Shown here: one piece after another, positions 12,529 through 24,145 of the stretch | Layout: each line of letters begins with the position of its first letter | Position numbering within the stretch: position 1 is the first letter of the stretch | Assembly (NCBI GenBank): GCA_038380795.1 | Contig: CM076260.1 | Coordinates: 74,065,843 to 74,129,842 of the forward strand | From: Pyrocephalus nanus | Lineage: Eukaryota; Chordata; Aves; Passeriformes; Tyrannidae | DNA: 64,000 nucleotides | Reading direction: 5' to 3' | Notes under the pieces: generated by a model | What the model was told of the DNA's origin: nothing | Database searches by the model: none | The model's input: only the letters and a program-made list of their open reading frames with translations | Program-made: the position numbers and the translations under genes

Positions 12529-15500
12529 CTTTTGCACCACAGCAGCAAGTCAGAGCAGCTCCCAGGCTGCCGTGGTGGCGGTGGGCTGAGGATGCATTGA
12601 TGGAGGGATGCTGTAACAGATAGCCCCTGTTCCTGAGCTTTTGGCCTCAACCCTATCACATGCACACATCTTACAGGTTTGAACCCAATTGTTTTCAGAG
12701 CTCTAATCTGGGGGATAAACAGGCTTAATTCCACATGGGTCAACAGGGTGGCAGTTGTCTGTCTCAGGGCTGAATTTGACGCATTATCAGCCAGTTCACA
12801 GAAACGCTCTTCCTCTATCCTACGTGCTCGTGTTAGTCAAATATTATTCTTCAAGAGAAATTACAGAGAGAGGAAATTATTTTATCAGGATGTGAAGTAG
12901 GTCATTGTTATACCCTGGCTTATCATTTTCCCTGTGATATAAAAACTGTGAACTGGATACTGGTCTCGTAGAATGAAAGCTTTCTTTTTTCTTTTCTTGC
13001 AGAAACTTGAAAAGCCTGACACTGAAAGAGGCGAGGGAGTGAGGCAGCACGCTCTGAGCATGACGTGATGTACTGCTGCTTGTTCCAGGGAAGGGTATGG
13101 CCTGATCTGCGCGGCTGTCACCAAGATCCTATTCTTTATTGAGAAGAGCAACCCTGAGGTCTGGAAAAAAAAACATCTCTGATGCACCCTTTCATTTTCC
13201 AAAAAGCAGGATCCTAGTGACTTGGTGGAGTGGGTCAGTGCCATGCGAGGTGGTGAGAAAAGAAAGGGGAAGGAAAAGGAGAGAGGGAGACAGCGACCTG
13301 GGAAAGAAAGGGCAATTTATATAAAGGAGTGTTCTGTCTCTAGAGAAGTGCCTTCAAGGCTGTTCTTTGAGAACTATGAGGGAAAAGGGCTAGAGAACTA
13401 CAAGACACTGCTACTTTTATTATATATTTGATCTATAGTTTTAAAAAATTGTATTTTGCCAGGGCTTTTTTTAATAACATTTTCATGCCCAAAGTATAGA
13501 TTTCAGGAAAGTTTTCGCTAGCTGCCAATAAGGATCAGTAAGTGGCACACATTACTAAAACAATAAACTCTCACCACCCTGCCAGCTAAGTTCTGATTGA
13601 GAAGAGTCTACCAGAAACTCACAGGCAAAAGCAATTGTTGAGATAAACATGGGGAAAACCCCACAAAACCAAAACAAAGCACAATTGCTTCAAGCCTCCC
13701 AAATTCCTATTTAATTCAGAAAACAAATTAACCCTAACCTCCTATCTGCAGTGCCTCTGCAGGGAAACCACGGTGGGAGGTGAGCCCTTTATCTCGCTTT
13801 CAAAATCCTTTTTGGCTGATCTGGGGTCAGGTGCTGAGAAGCCCTGCATGTCCGGATTTTGTGTGACAGTCACCAATTTGCCTGCCCTAGGGCTGCCCCA
13901 CACTCCTCTGGGCTGCCTCACACTCCTCCTCCCCACCACACCAGAGGTGGGAGCTCTTCCCAAGGCTCTCCCTGCTGACTCTGAGCAGGCACCAAGCAGT
14001 CGCCCCAGCAGGTCGCGTGGGTACCGCTGGAGACACACTGGGTAAGATCTAGGTGGTGGCAGATAAATGTCTTGGTAAGAAAAATAACAAAGTTACCAGT
14101 TTTGACAAACATCTGAATGAAGGAACTGCCCCTGCCCTGTGGTATATTGCATTTCATTGCTTTCTTTTCACTAGGATTTATAACCTGCTATGCTATTTCT
14201 GCCACAGGAGCCCCTGTTTACAGACAATCTGGAGAGAGGGAGGAAATCCAAGGACTAAATGGAAGGAGAAGAAAACATGCTTGGACAGTGTGCTGCACAC
14301 TGGTGGGACTGGTGTGTGACAGAGGAAAGAGCAGAGAAGAGAAACAACAGCTCAGTTTGGACACACATCACTGAGGAGCTGGAGCAGAGCAGCTAGCACT
14401 CAAAACTGGCATGGTTTCTGCAGCACAGGTGCTCTTTACCAGACCACCTATCAACGCATCTGTGAATTCCATTACTAGTTTTCCTAGCTGCCATAACCCC
14501 ACCAGTTCCAAAGGTGGACTCTCAAAACAGCTGTCAAAATCTTAGCTTCCTAATGGGAGACCTCATTGTTAACAGTGCTGGGAGGTGAGGGGAACAGAGA
14601 GACCTCTCTGCTCTGCCAGCAATGCCTCTGCACCCAGCCTCCCCAGGGAAGCTTGGCCTAGCCAATAGGTCTGTGCTGATCTGCTTTTGTGGACAGTTTG
14701 TCCCATGCATTTTTAGCTGGTTACTCTTTTAAGTCTGAAAAACAACAATTGGTCCTAGTGTTATCTCTTTTGGAGCCAGCCACTTCCTCTTGGTATCAAA
14801 CTTGGAAGAACCCCGCGGCTACTGCTGAAAAGCCTTTTCCCTTTCCACATTTAAAGATCTTTTCTGAAAGCAGTTGCTAGGATCTCCTTGGTGGGGATTA
14901 AAAGGCTTGGAACAAGCCAGCCCAAGTGTCAGTTTTATTGAAAGTGAACAGGCTGTTCTTCCGTGATAACTGCCCGACTTTGAGGGCAGGCGTCTCAGGA
15001 AAGCATCCACAGCTGGCTCCAGGGCAGCTTAGCAGAGAGGGAAAGCCATGGCTTTTTCTGGGCTGCATGGTTAACACAAGGCAGGAAACCAAAGACCATG
15101 ATTCACTTAGTGCAGAGCAAATGCTGCCATCCAAATCAGCACCATCCTGGCTCAGGTGGTTGTATGTGGAGGCTCCCAGGTGCCTCCCTGATCCCCAACT
15201 TATCTGGGCCAGCTTAGTGCCAAGTCAGTCCCACTTCCCTGCTGCTGCCAGCCACAGCTGGGGAGGAGCAGGCACTTCTCAGCATGCTGTGCTCTACCCC
15301 ACCAGAAGAAATCTGCTTTGGTAGAGAACTGTGAGAAGGTTTGGGATACTAGAAAGCATTTACGCAGGTATTATGTTTCTCTTCTCAGGGACAGGATGAA
15401 AACCTTCGATTCTCAGGTTTTCAGGGTAGCACTTTTCAGCCATAATAGGTATACATAAATCAGAAGCCAACCACCATTAAATATAAGAGATTTTTTCCCT

Positions 15501-16637
15501 TTCACGCATCTTAAATGGGAATTTATGTGCCTAAAAACGTGGCTCAACAGGGAAACTTCTATGAGTGAAAACTGAACCTCAGTTTATCGGTGTTTGAGAA
15601 AATACTTTCTTTGTAGGTGTCTGCAAGACCTTAGACTAAAGATGTGAATAAGGCTTAAGCATTACTGGTAGATAATGTGATCCTGTCTTTGAACCTGCTT
15701 CTCCAGCTGCTTTATGGATCTCCATATCTTTGACAGAGAGTGTTAGAGCAAGAAGGACAAAAATGCTGAACCCTCTTTCAGCTTCGGTAGTTCAGGAGAG
15801 GGGTTTTTGTGGAGAAGTGCCCTAGGGGCTTTGAGCACCAGCCTCTATTAGCTGCAAATACAGCCACTAAAAAGCACCAGAGCTTTCCCACTGAAGTAAA
15901 GGCATCGGGAACAGGAGATTAATAGGTTGCCAGCTGTGTCGGCGTGATAAGCCAAGCAAGAACCCAGATGCTTTCAGTCGAAAATGGATTGAGACCTCAG
16001 CAGGGGCACATGGCAAATCAGCCAGAAGCTACACATGGAAAACTGAGCAAGGCAGTGTGGGCAAACATTTCTTATCTTCACTTTACGTCAATAGAAATGG
16101 CATTGTAAAAGAGGCAGCAAAGTATTTGCTGGAGAGGAGGAGGGAAAAGTCCACAAGCTTTCTTGGCTGTACATGTAGGTTTTAAAATGCTACTGTTTTC
16201 CTAGGAAACCTGTCATTGAAAACAAACACCTATCAAAAATCACCCAGCAAGTTCTTCCAGAAGGCTGGCTGATTGCTTGTTTCGGTAGATTTAGCTGAGC
16301 TGTGCTGGCAGGAATCTGCCTGCCACTGCTGTTGTGCTCCAAAGGCAGTTGGGAAAGTACAACTCCTTAAACCAGTCTAAAGCACAGCTGTCATAATCAC
16401 CCCATCTAGTCTGATTTGCCACAAAACAGGACTTGTGGGAGAGGCAGACCTCAGAAATCTGGGGTTTCTGCAAGGTGGTGCTGTCTGCAGCCATCTCCCT
16501 GTTTCCCACAGTTCTTGCTTCTACAGCAGCCCAGCCCAATTACCTTCATAGGTACTTTTTCTTTGCTTTCTGGTTTTATTGTTTTCTTTAAGGCTAATTA
16601 ACAGAAAGGTGACTGAGGCCCAGGTTTCTTGTGTGGC

Positions 16638-16675
16638 TTTTTTTTTTTTTTTTTTTTTTTTTGTGGTGGTGGTGT
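16638..16675. repeat. Poly-T run followed by (GTG)n
   Basis: About 25 T, then GTGGTGGTGGTG. In minus orientation this is (CAC)n followed by a poly-A tail, but I see no recognisable retroposon body attached to it. Confidence 0.75.
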
Positions 16676-19064
16676 TGCTTTTCATTTTGCTGAGTTTTCC
16701 TTTTGCTTTTAAACAATTATAAGCAAGAAAAGCGCCTTTCCTACCAGAGGCAGTACTGAGTGAGGAGAAGACTCAGCAAGCAGAATAATAATAACTAAGG
16801 TGGGGCCATGAGTAGGTTTCGCCTCCTCCTCCCAGTTTTGCAGCACTACCCTGAGCAGGTAATGGGCCTTCACTGCACCTCTGCTGTCAGCACCCTGGAG
16901 CAGGGAAAAGCACAGAAATTTCCACCCCACAGGAGGTGTGCAGGTGTCAGTAAGAGGTGAGCTGAGAAGAAAAGCAGTCTGGGATAAATACAGATAAAGC
17001 CTCACAAGCTGGATCCTTATGTCCTCTGGATCCACCCCTGCCCTGTAAAGCCTTCAGCTGGCCTCTAGCTGGGTTATGGCGAGGGGCGGGCTCACTGCAT
17101 CTGGGTGTCTTGGGGCAGGGCCACCCATCACATGCTGGTGGGGAGCTGTGGCTCCCAACACTTTCTCCTCCTGCCACAAATCCTCACCCCACATGTGCAT
17201 AGCTTTGTAGGGACTTTAACCTTGTGCCTGGGAGCTAGCCCTGGAATTCTGAGGATACTCTGTCAAAAGGTCCGGTTGTGACTTCGGGTATCAAAATAAT
17301 GGTATTGCTTATAAAAAACCCCCTCAAAATATGACTGTAGATAAAACCGTGCATTTTCATATAATGCATAATTAATGAACACAGGTGCTCTCTAGTTGCA
17401 GTCCCTGACATCAGAGTGGTGGACATGATCTAGGAACAGAGACAGATGACCCAGTAGCTGAATGACTGATCATCTCCCTCAAAACACAGGTATGGGGAAA
17501 ATTAATGGCAAAAATAGAAAATGGAAAATTCATGATGCTGAACTGCTTTCTGTTTTTCTCAGCAGGGGAACTTCAGGCAATGTGTCTGTAAAGCACCGAG
17601 CACCTTCCACTCTTCCTGACCCCACCAATTTTCTCTGCACAAACCATCCATATGAATTTGTCATGTGGCCTCTGAGAGACCCTGAGGCCTTGTACATCCC
17701 AGTAAGTCAAAGCATATGGGATGGAGGAGCCGTGCCCCTGCCTAAGCTTCTGCAAGTCCCTAAGGGTCAAGTTAAGTGCAAGCCTGATCCTGTTGTCTGG
17801 ACCAGGTTTGCCCAGTGCATGTTTAACTGTCCAGCCTCAGCAGGCTGGGTTTCCTCTCAGCTGCAGAGCTCAAAGGAGGTGCCCCTGTCTCACCCACCCC
17901 GTGTGGTCCTGGGCAGCTCAGCATCCCCACCAGACCAGGGGCACATCTTTGTGGCTGGCTCATCCTCACCTGCCCGAGGGGCTTCAAGCCCTGGGGCTGG
18001 GGCAGGAGGTTGAGAAACAAGAGGGCTGAGGGACTGAAAGACTTCTCTGGAGCCATGTAGTCCTTTCAGCATTTCCATGAGTTTATTTTTCCTCTCAGAC
18101 CCAGGGGCTTATCAGCACTTCCCTGCCCCACAGAGATGTTGGGATGAGCTAATCCATTAAAAGCTGTGCAGTGCTGAGACACCAAGTCTACAGCCACACA
18201 AATTAATAAGATGGGACAAGGAATGTTTTCCACCCACAAGACCCATTGGCATGCCCTACCATTCCCGAAGGGATGTGCTCCTGTCCCCCTGGAGCTGGAG
18301 AGCTGTGCCCAAACCACCTGCCGAGAACCACTCCAGCTCCTGAAATATGCCTGGGCATTGGCAGCAAACTCATGCAAGGGCAGTGCCAACCATTTAATTG
18401 CATGGGCAACTGCCTGGGCCTGTTCCCTGCCTCTACTTTATTAATTTATTAGTACCTTGCTGCTAGCCTGCACTTGTACAGACAGAGAGCTTGCCGTTAG
18501 CAAGGGCAGTAAAGTGCCTGTGAGGGAAAAGTCCAAAGTGTTTAATTGGTTTTAGTAGGAAAAGGTGCTTTCTCCTCTGGGTTTCCATCTCTTTTGTCCT
18601 GGTCTATGTGGAGCTGGGTTTGGTTGATTCAGACAGTGAGATTTTTTTTGTGCAGTGCCTAGCAGAGGGAGCCTTGATGGCCGTGTATCACTGCCATCCC
18701 AGCGGATCCTGCTGTTGCTGTTATAAACATAATACAGCCAGGTTTAAGACAGGGATGTAATGCTCTGAGTGGCCAGCTTACTGAAGGGAACAAAGAAATG
18801 ATTATAGGGCTAGGGAAAAAATAAGGGGGAAAAAAACTAAAAGAAAACAAAGAGCCTTTGACAAGAGACAAATTAGTGAGGTCTCGAGTGTCCTTCTCCA
18901 TCTGATAAAACAAAAATGTCCAGAGCAACAATTAACAAAAAAATATGCAGAGTAGAATATCTCTGTTTAGCTCCAGGTACTGTGTACACAGGGCTCTTTT
19001 TTTTTCGTTGTTGTTCTCATGTTTTGGGTTATCCTGAGTCTTAGTTAATGCAGAGCTGCTTGCA

Positions 19065-19091
19065 TGTGTGTGTGTGTGTATGTGTGTGTGG
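19065..19091. repeat. (TG)n microsatellite
   Basis: A TG dinucleotide repeat with one A interruption, about 27 bp long. Candidate polymorphic marker. Confidence 0.85.
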
Positions 19092-22000
19092 TGCCTTCCC
19101 CACAGGTTTGAGAGCTGTCTTTTGTGAAGGAAGGGAAGCCCCACTGAAGAAGGGCAGCAAAGGAGCAAAGCAGGCACAGAGGATACAGGAATGTGCTTTG
19201 GCTGCTCCTAAGGAAACACAGCTCAGGGGTAGGAATTAGTGCTGGAAAAGGACTCAGAACTAGAGGCAAATCCAGCAGGTGGTTAAGGTTGGGAAGACAA
19301 AACTAAATAAAACCAAGAAAAGGAAAGCTGAGGAGAGTGCTGCTCCTGGGGTGCTCTGGGGTACGTTGCTCGTGGCTGGCTCACTGGCAGGCAGCAAGGT
19401 GGGGCAAGAATGGGCTGTGCCCACGAGAGGGTGGTATGAACAACAGGGAGCTGAAGGATGTTTGGTTTTGCCTCATCAAAGAGAAAGGGAATAATCCGTT
19501 CTCCACGGCCTGTGCAGGTAAATAAAGAAATACGTAATGAGCTCAAACTGCAGCACAGAAAGATCAGTACAGATGGCAAGACAAACTTTCTAATGTTGTG
19601 AACAATTGCATATTGCAGTTGCCTCCATGGACTGAGGCATCTCCAGAAAGGTAAGACACCAAGGGCTGTCAGGAATGGTAAGGGACAGCTGCTTTTGTTT
19701 CTAGGCAGCTGGGGTGCAGTGGTGTTTCCTGACAGTTGCTCTTCCAACCATACTTTTGGAAAACAATCCAAAGACTGTCAAGTGCTACGGCTCCGTGGTG
19801 ATTTTCACTGACAATAGAAAGGAAACTAGACAAAGGCTAGGATACATTTCAGTGTTCTTGCTCTCTTACTGTAATATTTGTTTACATGTGTAGAAGTAGA
19901 TCTACCTGTTCCATTCACTTTTTCTCCATTCACTTCACTGACCACCTCCTCTTGTCCTATGAATTGTTGGTCTGTCCCTGAAGTGCAGCCTAAAAACCGT
20001 AGGACTGGATAACCTCATGGGAGCTGTTTTGGGTCCCTTCCCTGTGTGAGTGTGACCAGCTGCCCAGTGGCAGGCACTGTCCCAGGAGACTGTTCATCTC
20101 TGTGGGTGAGGCACAAACGGGTGTTGGGTTCAGAGCAAAGCTCAGCCCATCTCATGCTGCTGCTCAAAAGCCTGCGAAATGGCATAGTCAAGACCTGTCA
20201 GATATACAGCTAGATGATGTTAAGTGCTGTCTGTCATGGATGCTAGATTGATTTCTATCAGAGAAAGATCACAGAAACAAGAAATGACTCTTGCCTCTTA
20301 CAGTTTTGTGTTTGGAAGGACTTGTTCTTAGCTATGTTATATCATTTACCTATATCACACCATCTCTGGTCTCACTGGAAAAGTCTTCGCTTCGTTTGCA
20401 ATGACTCCTCTTTCCTTCCCTGCTGGAGTGGCAGACTCAGCTAGTACCCTCAAAATTGGTCTGAATTCCTTCTACTTTCCATGGCAGCTAGTGACACCAC
20501 AGGTTATACAGTCAAAGTTTGCCCACCAATCTTGTAGTACGAAGCAGAAAGGAAAAGCCCTATCTTTACCTTTACTGCATTAGCTTTTGTAGTTCAAATA
20601 ATTAAAATTTCTTTTGTTGCTAAACTGTGGAAACACAAATTGAAGGTGCAGAAATAAAAACATCATTTTTTTTTCCAATGCAGTGAGAACTGGATTCTGC
20701 AAACCCCCATGCAGCTTGCTCCCCTGTTAACCGAAGCGTAAATGTTCTTGCGTTCAAGGCCTCTCTCCCCTGACTGGAGCTCTTCTGCATGGCTTGTCCT
20801 TCAAAAACTGAGTGACAATAAGAAATTGTCCTACTTAAACAAGGGACCTATTTCACCTTCTCACCACACTCATAAAAAAATGGCGATGCTAAATACTCTT
20901 AAAGATCAAAGGCCCAGTATGCAAAACAGATCCTGTACACCAAACTGATAGGCTTCTCAGGGTTTTGTTGCTATGGTGCTATTTTCTTGACAAGTTAAAA
21001 TATCCCTTGTCAGTCTCCATGGCAGCCTAGAAGGAGAAGTAACCATCAAAAAATAGCTGAATATTTTCTTTGACTACAGCCACTGAGTGGTTAATTTTTT
21101 TTTTAGGCTTTAATAACCCTTGACTTCAAGTTTGGCTATTAACCCACCAACTGATCATTAACTATACGGACTGAATGACTGATGTCCAGAGGATTGGTGT
21201 AAAGCAGGATTAGTTTTTAATTTTTTTTTTTTGAAGGACTCTAATATCTCCCACCACCAGACAGACAACCTTTTGATTCCCCCTTAAGACTCTGGGACTG
21301 AGCAGAGAGGTACTTGCAGGTTATCTGCGTAGAAACACACTGCTCAGAGCTGATAAACTCACTGACGCTCTATCCTGCTTTCCAATTTAACTCAAGCCTT
21401 GCTGAGCAGCAGGAGTAACATGACTGAATTGCTGGGGGTCACAGCTTGAGGTCTTTAATCAACATTCCCAACTTAATCAATGGGACTTTAGCTAGACTGA
21501 AACACAAATCTGAATATTTCTGGTATTTACCTTGGTGCTTGTCCTTTTCCTACCAGGACAGCTAGTTATGAATAAATGTTGCTGCAGAAATGATCAAATG
21601 TCAACTGGACTTCTTTTTTTTACCCCTATTCATCTTTAAAATGCCTACAGCTGAAACTTTCTAGTGGCAATTTGCCATTTAGATAATAATGTGCTAATAA
21701 ATGAAAGGAGCATTCTTTTTTCATGAATAAACTATTCTGACTCACAGTCCATATCCTAAGCCACAAGACCATCCTGTCTTTATGACCTGAGATCCATAAG
21801 ACCTAAGGAGGTGACTCTGACTCAGCAGAGGAGGGCTGGGATTGGACTGTGTTTGCTATGTGTATCTTTCTTCCGAACACAACGCAGCCAGAAGTAAGTT
21901 AGGAAAAAGCCTCTGGCCCTGATTTCTCTTTAGGGTTTTGATTGCTCCCTTTGGTATGAGAATGAATTAAGTTCAGATTTATAAATAGCAGTCTAACCAC

Positions 22001-23389
22001 CCCTGTGCTGACAGGCACAAATGTCAGGAAATATGTAGTTAGTTCCACCAGTGCGGCATCTTTGAACTTTAATTTTAAGTACCTCTGTCATACCAGGGAA
22101 GCAGAACAACACATCTGGAACTAAAAGGTTCCTGTTAGACTTTTCACACTAACTATTTCCAGCTTTTTTCCAGATAGGAGTTTTCAGCAAAATGTTTTCT
22201 AATTAAAAAATACTGATTCTTCAAAACTATTGTTCTTCTCGTGAGAGCTACAAAAGAAAACATGACCAGTACATTTCTCAAATAAAAGTAATAAGGAAAA
22301 AAATTATTAATATCAAAGCATCTCTTTTTTTCATTATTGACATTTTAAAAAATATTTTCTTTATCCAAATGTCTTCTACAATGTAAATAATTATACTTTT
22401 AAGTGTTACTTAAAAAAAAAATCTTGAAAGCTCTGAAAATAAGTATTTCCATTGACTCAAACTCCATTTCTATTGCTTGCTTGTAAATATTTTCCACGGC
22501 TACATTTTTGATCCCATTTTCTGACTTGAGAGACTTTTTCCATTTCAAGCACCTTCTCTCGGCTGAAAATAATAACCAGATATTTTGTGCTTGAATAAAA
22601 AGTAGGATGAAGTTCCAGCTAAGACAGGCCCCATGTGCCTTTGGAATATGTTCACAGAGGAGCAGCACACCTATGCTATGGCTTCAGATATAATAGCAAG
22701 GCTCTGCTGTAAATCGGCCAGGTGAGGAGTGCTCCATCAGACTCCACCCTCCTGTAAGGAGTTGCTAGCATGAGGTTTAGCAGGACAACAAAGTGGAGAG
22801 GAATAGACAAAAACTGTGCAACAGTAATTTTTCTGTATATGTTTATCAAGTTTTCCATTTGCAGAAATGCAATCACGTTGATTCACAGCTGGCAGGATAA
22901 ATGTCCCAGCGTAACAAAAGCACCAGGTTTTCCAGCATTCAGTTCTAATGCTAAAATCCTGCAGAAAAATCTGTTACTGTGCATAGGGAGGGACTGTTCC
23001 TGATGGAGGCAAAGCTCACAGTGAAGTACCAGCTGTAGCATTGGAGCTAAGAAGCTGCAGAGGCAGCTGCTGTTTGCCTTTCCCCACGTAGCATTCCTGC
23101 CTCCAGCCCTGCAGAGCAGTGGAACCAGGAGTGCACCAGTGATGCTGGCTGCATCCTGCACACATATAAAGCTGCCTCCTGAGGTTGTGGCAAGCTAATG
23201 CTAGAGAGGTTTTTCCAGCTCCCAGGAATGAAATAGCACCTCTGCCAATACAGTTCATAGCAGAGCCTCAGGAAAAAAAAAGCCCTAGTATAACAACAAC
23301 CACCTCTACAATCATAGTTGTCATTGCCCCTGAGGGCAGAAACCACAGAAAAGCCTAGACCCGAGGCAGCAGAACTGTGCCAGCTGCAC

Positions 23390-23960
23390 TTGCTGTGTGC
23401 CCTAGGCTGGGTTGCTGAGCTGCTTGGGCTGAGCTGCTGGCTGTGGGGCTGCCAGGAGGCTGAGCTGCAGAGCTGTGCAGCTTTGGGGCTGCTGTGCAAC
23501 TTGGATGTGGCACTGGATGATGGGCTGGGGGGTAGGGATTGCTGGACTCCCGGGCTGTAGGGCTGCACGATGCTGGGATGTGGAGATGCTGAAATGCAGG
23601 CATCTGGGGCTGGGTGTTAGGCTGGGTGTCTGCAGGGGCTACAAAAATGGACATTTGGGTGCAGATCTTCTGGTGTTCCTGGTTGTGCGACTGCTGGGAC
23701 ACCACTCTGAGGAGATATGAGTCTGCTAGGTGGTGGGCACAGGGAAATGTTGGGCTGGGGGTCTGTGTGTGGGCTGGATGCAAGGCCGCAGGGGTGCTGA
23801 GTGGAGGGGTGGCAGGACTGCAGAGCGGCGTGCAACTCTGCGGAGCTGGATGCTGGCCTGTGAAAGGTGCGGGGGAGGTGGGATGGGCTGGGCTGGGCGT
23901 GGTGCGGCGGCGATACCGGGATGCGAGACAGCGGTGATCCCGGGATGCGGGGCTGGGATG
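23390..23960. repeat. GCTG/GGCTGGG-rich degenerate repeat field
   Basis: The plus strand is packed with variations on GGCTG, GAGCTGC and CTGGGATG. It also holds short near-repeats such as CCGGGATGCG at about 23915-23950. The bias keeps several frames open on both strands, giving Pro/Ser/Ala/His-rich or Gly/Cys/Trp-rich conceptual proteins. I read it as a decayed minisatellite-like low-complexity tract, not a gene. Confidence 0.5.
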
Positions 23961-23975
23961 AGGGTTGCAGCAGCG

Positions 23976-23996
23976 GCGGTCGCCCCCTGCTGGTAG
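23976..23996 (-). promoter_or_regulatory. Strong CTCF-like motif
   Basis: The minus strand reads CCAGCAGGGGGCGACC, which fits the CTCF core CCASYAGRGGGCRS. It lies in a local CpG-rich patch (about 23880-24030) between RHOU and EXOC8. The match is seen in sequence; binding and insulator function are inference. Confidence 0.55.
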
Positions 23997-24084
23997 TTCC
24001 ACCACGGCGCCCTGTAGCCTGTTCATCCCCTCCTTGGCCGTAGCAGCTGCCTGAATTCACAAGGATATTCACAGTATTTTTTGC

Positions 24085-24145
24085 TTGGTTGGTTTGTTTG
24101 TTTGTTTGTTTGTGGGGATTTTTGGGTTTTTTTGTGGTTTGTTTT
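24085..24145. repeat. (TTTG)n simple repeat and T-rich tail
   Basis: At least five TTTG units, followed by T-rich sequence. No retroposon body could be identified next to it. Confidence 0.8.

Larger units (their letters stand above)
9251..23300. other. Non-coding intergenic interval, RHOU-proximal part
   Basis: About 14 kb with no frame resembling a known protein and no clear RNA gene. It holds scattered simple repeats, annotated separately, and isolated AATAAA-like hexamers on both strands. A minus-strand AATAAA near 11738 could end an unknown non-coding transcript, but nothing supports exons for it. The stretch may carry RHOU regulatory elements. Confidence 0.45.
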
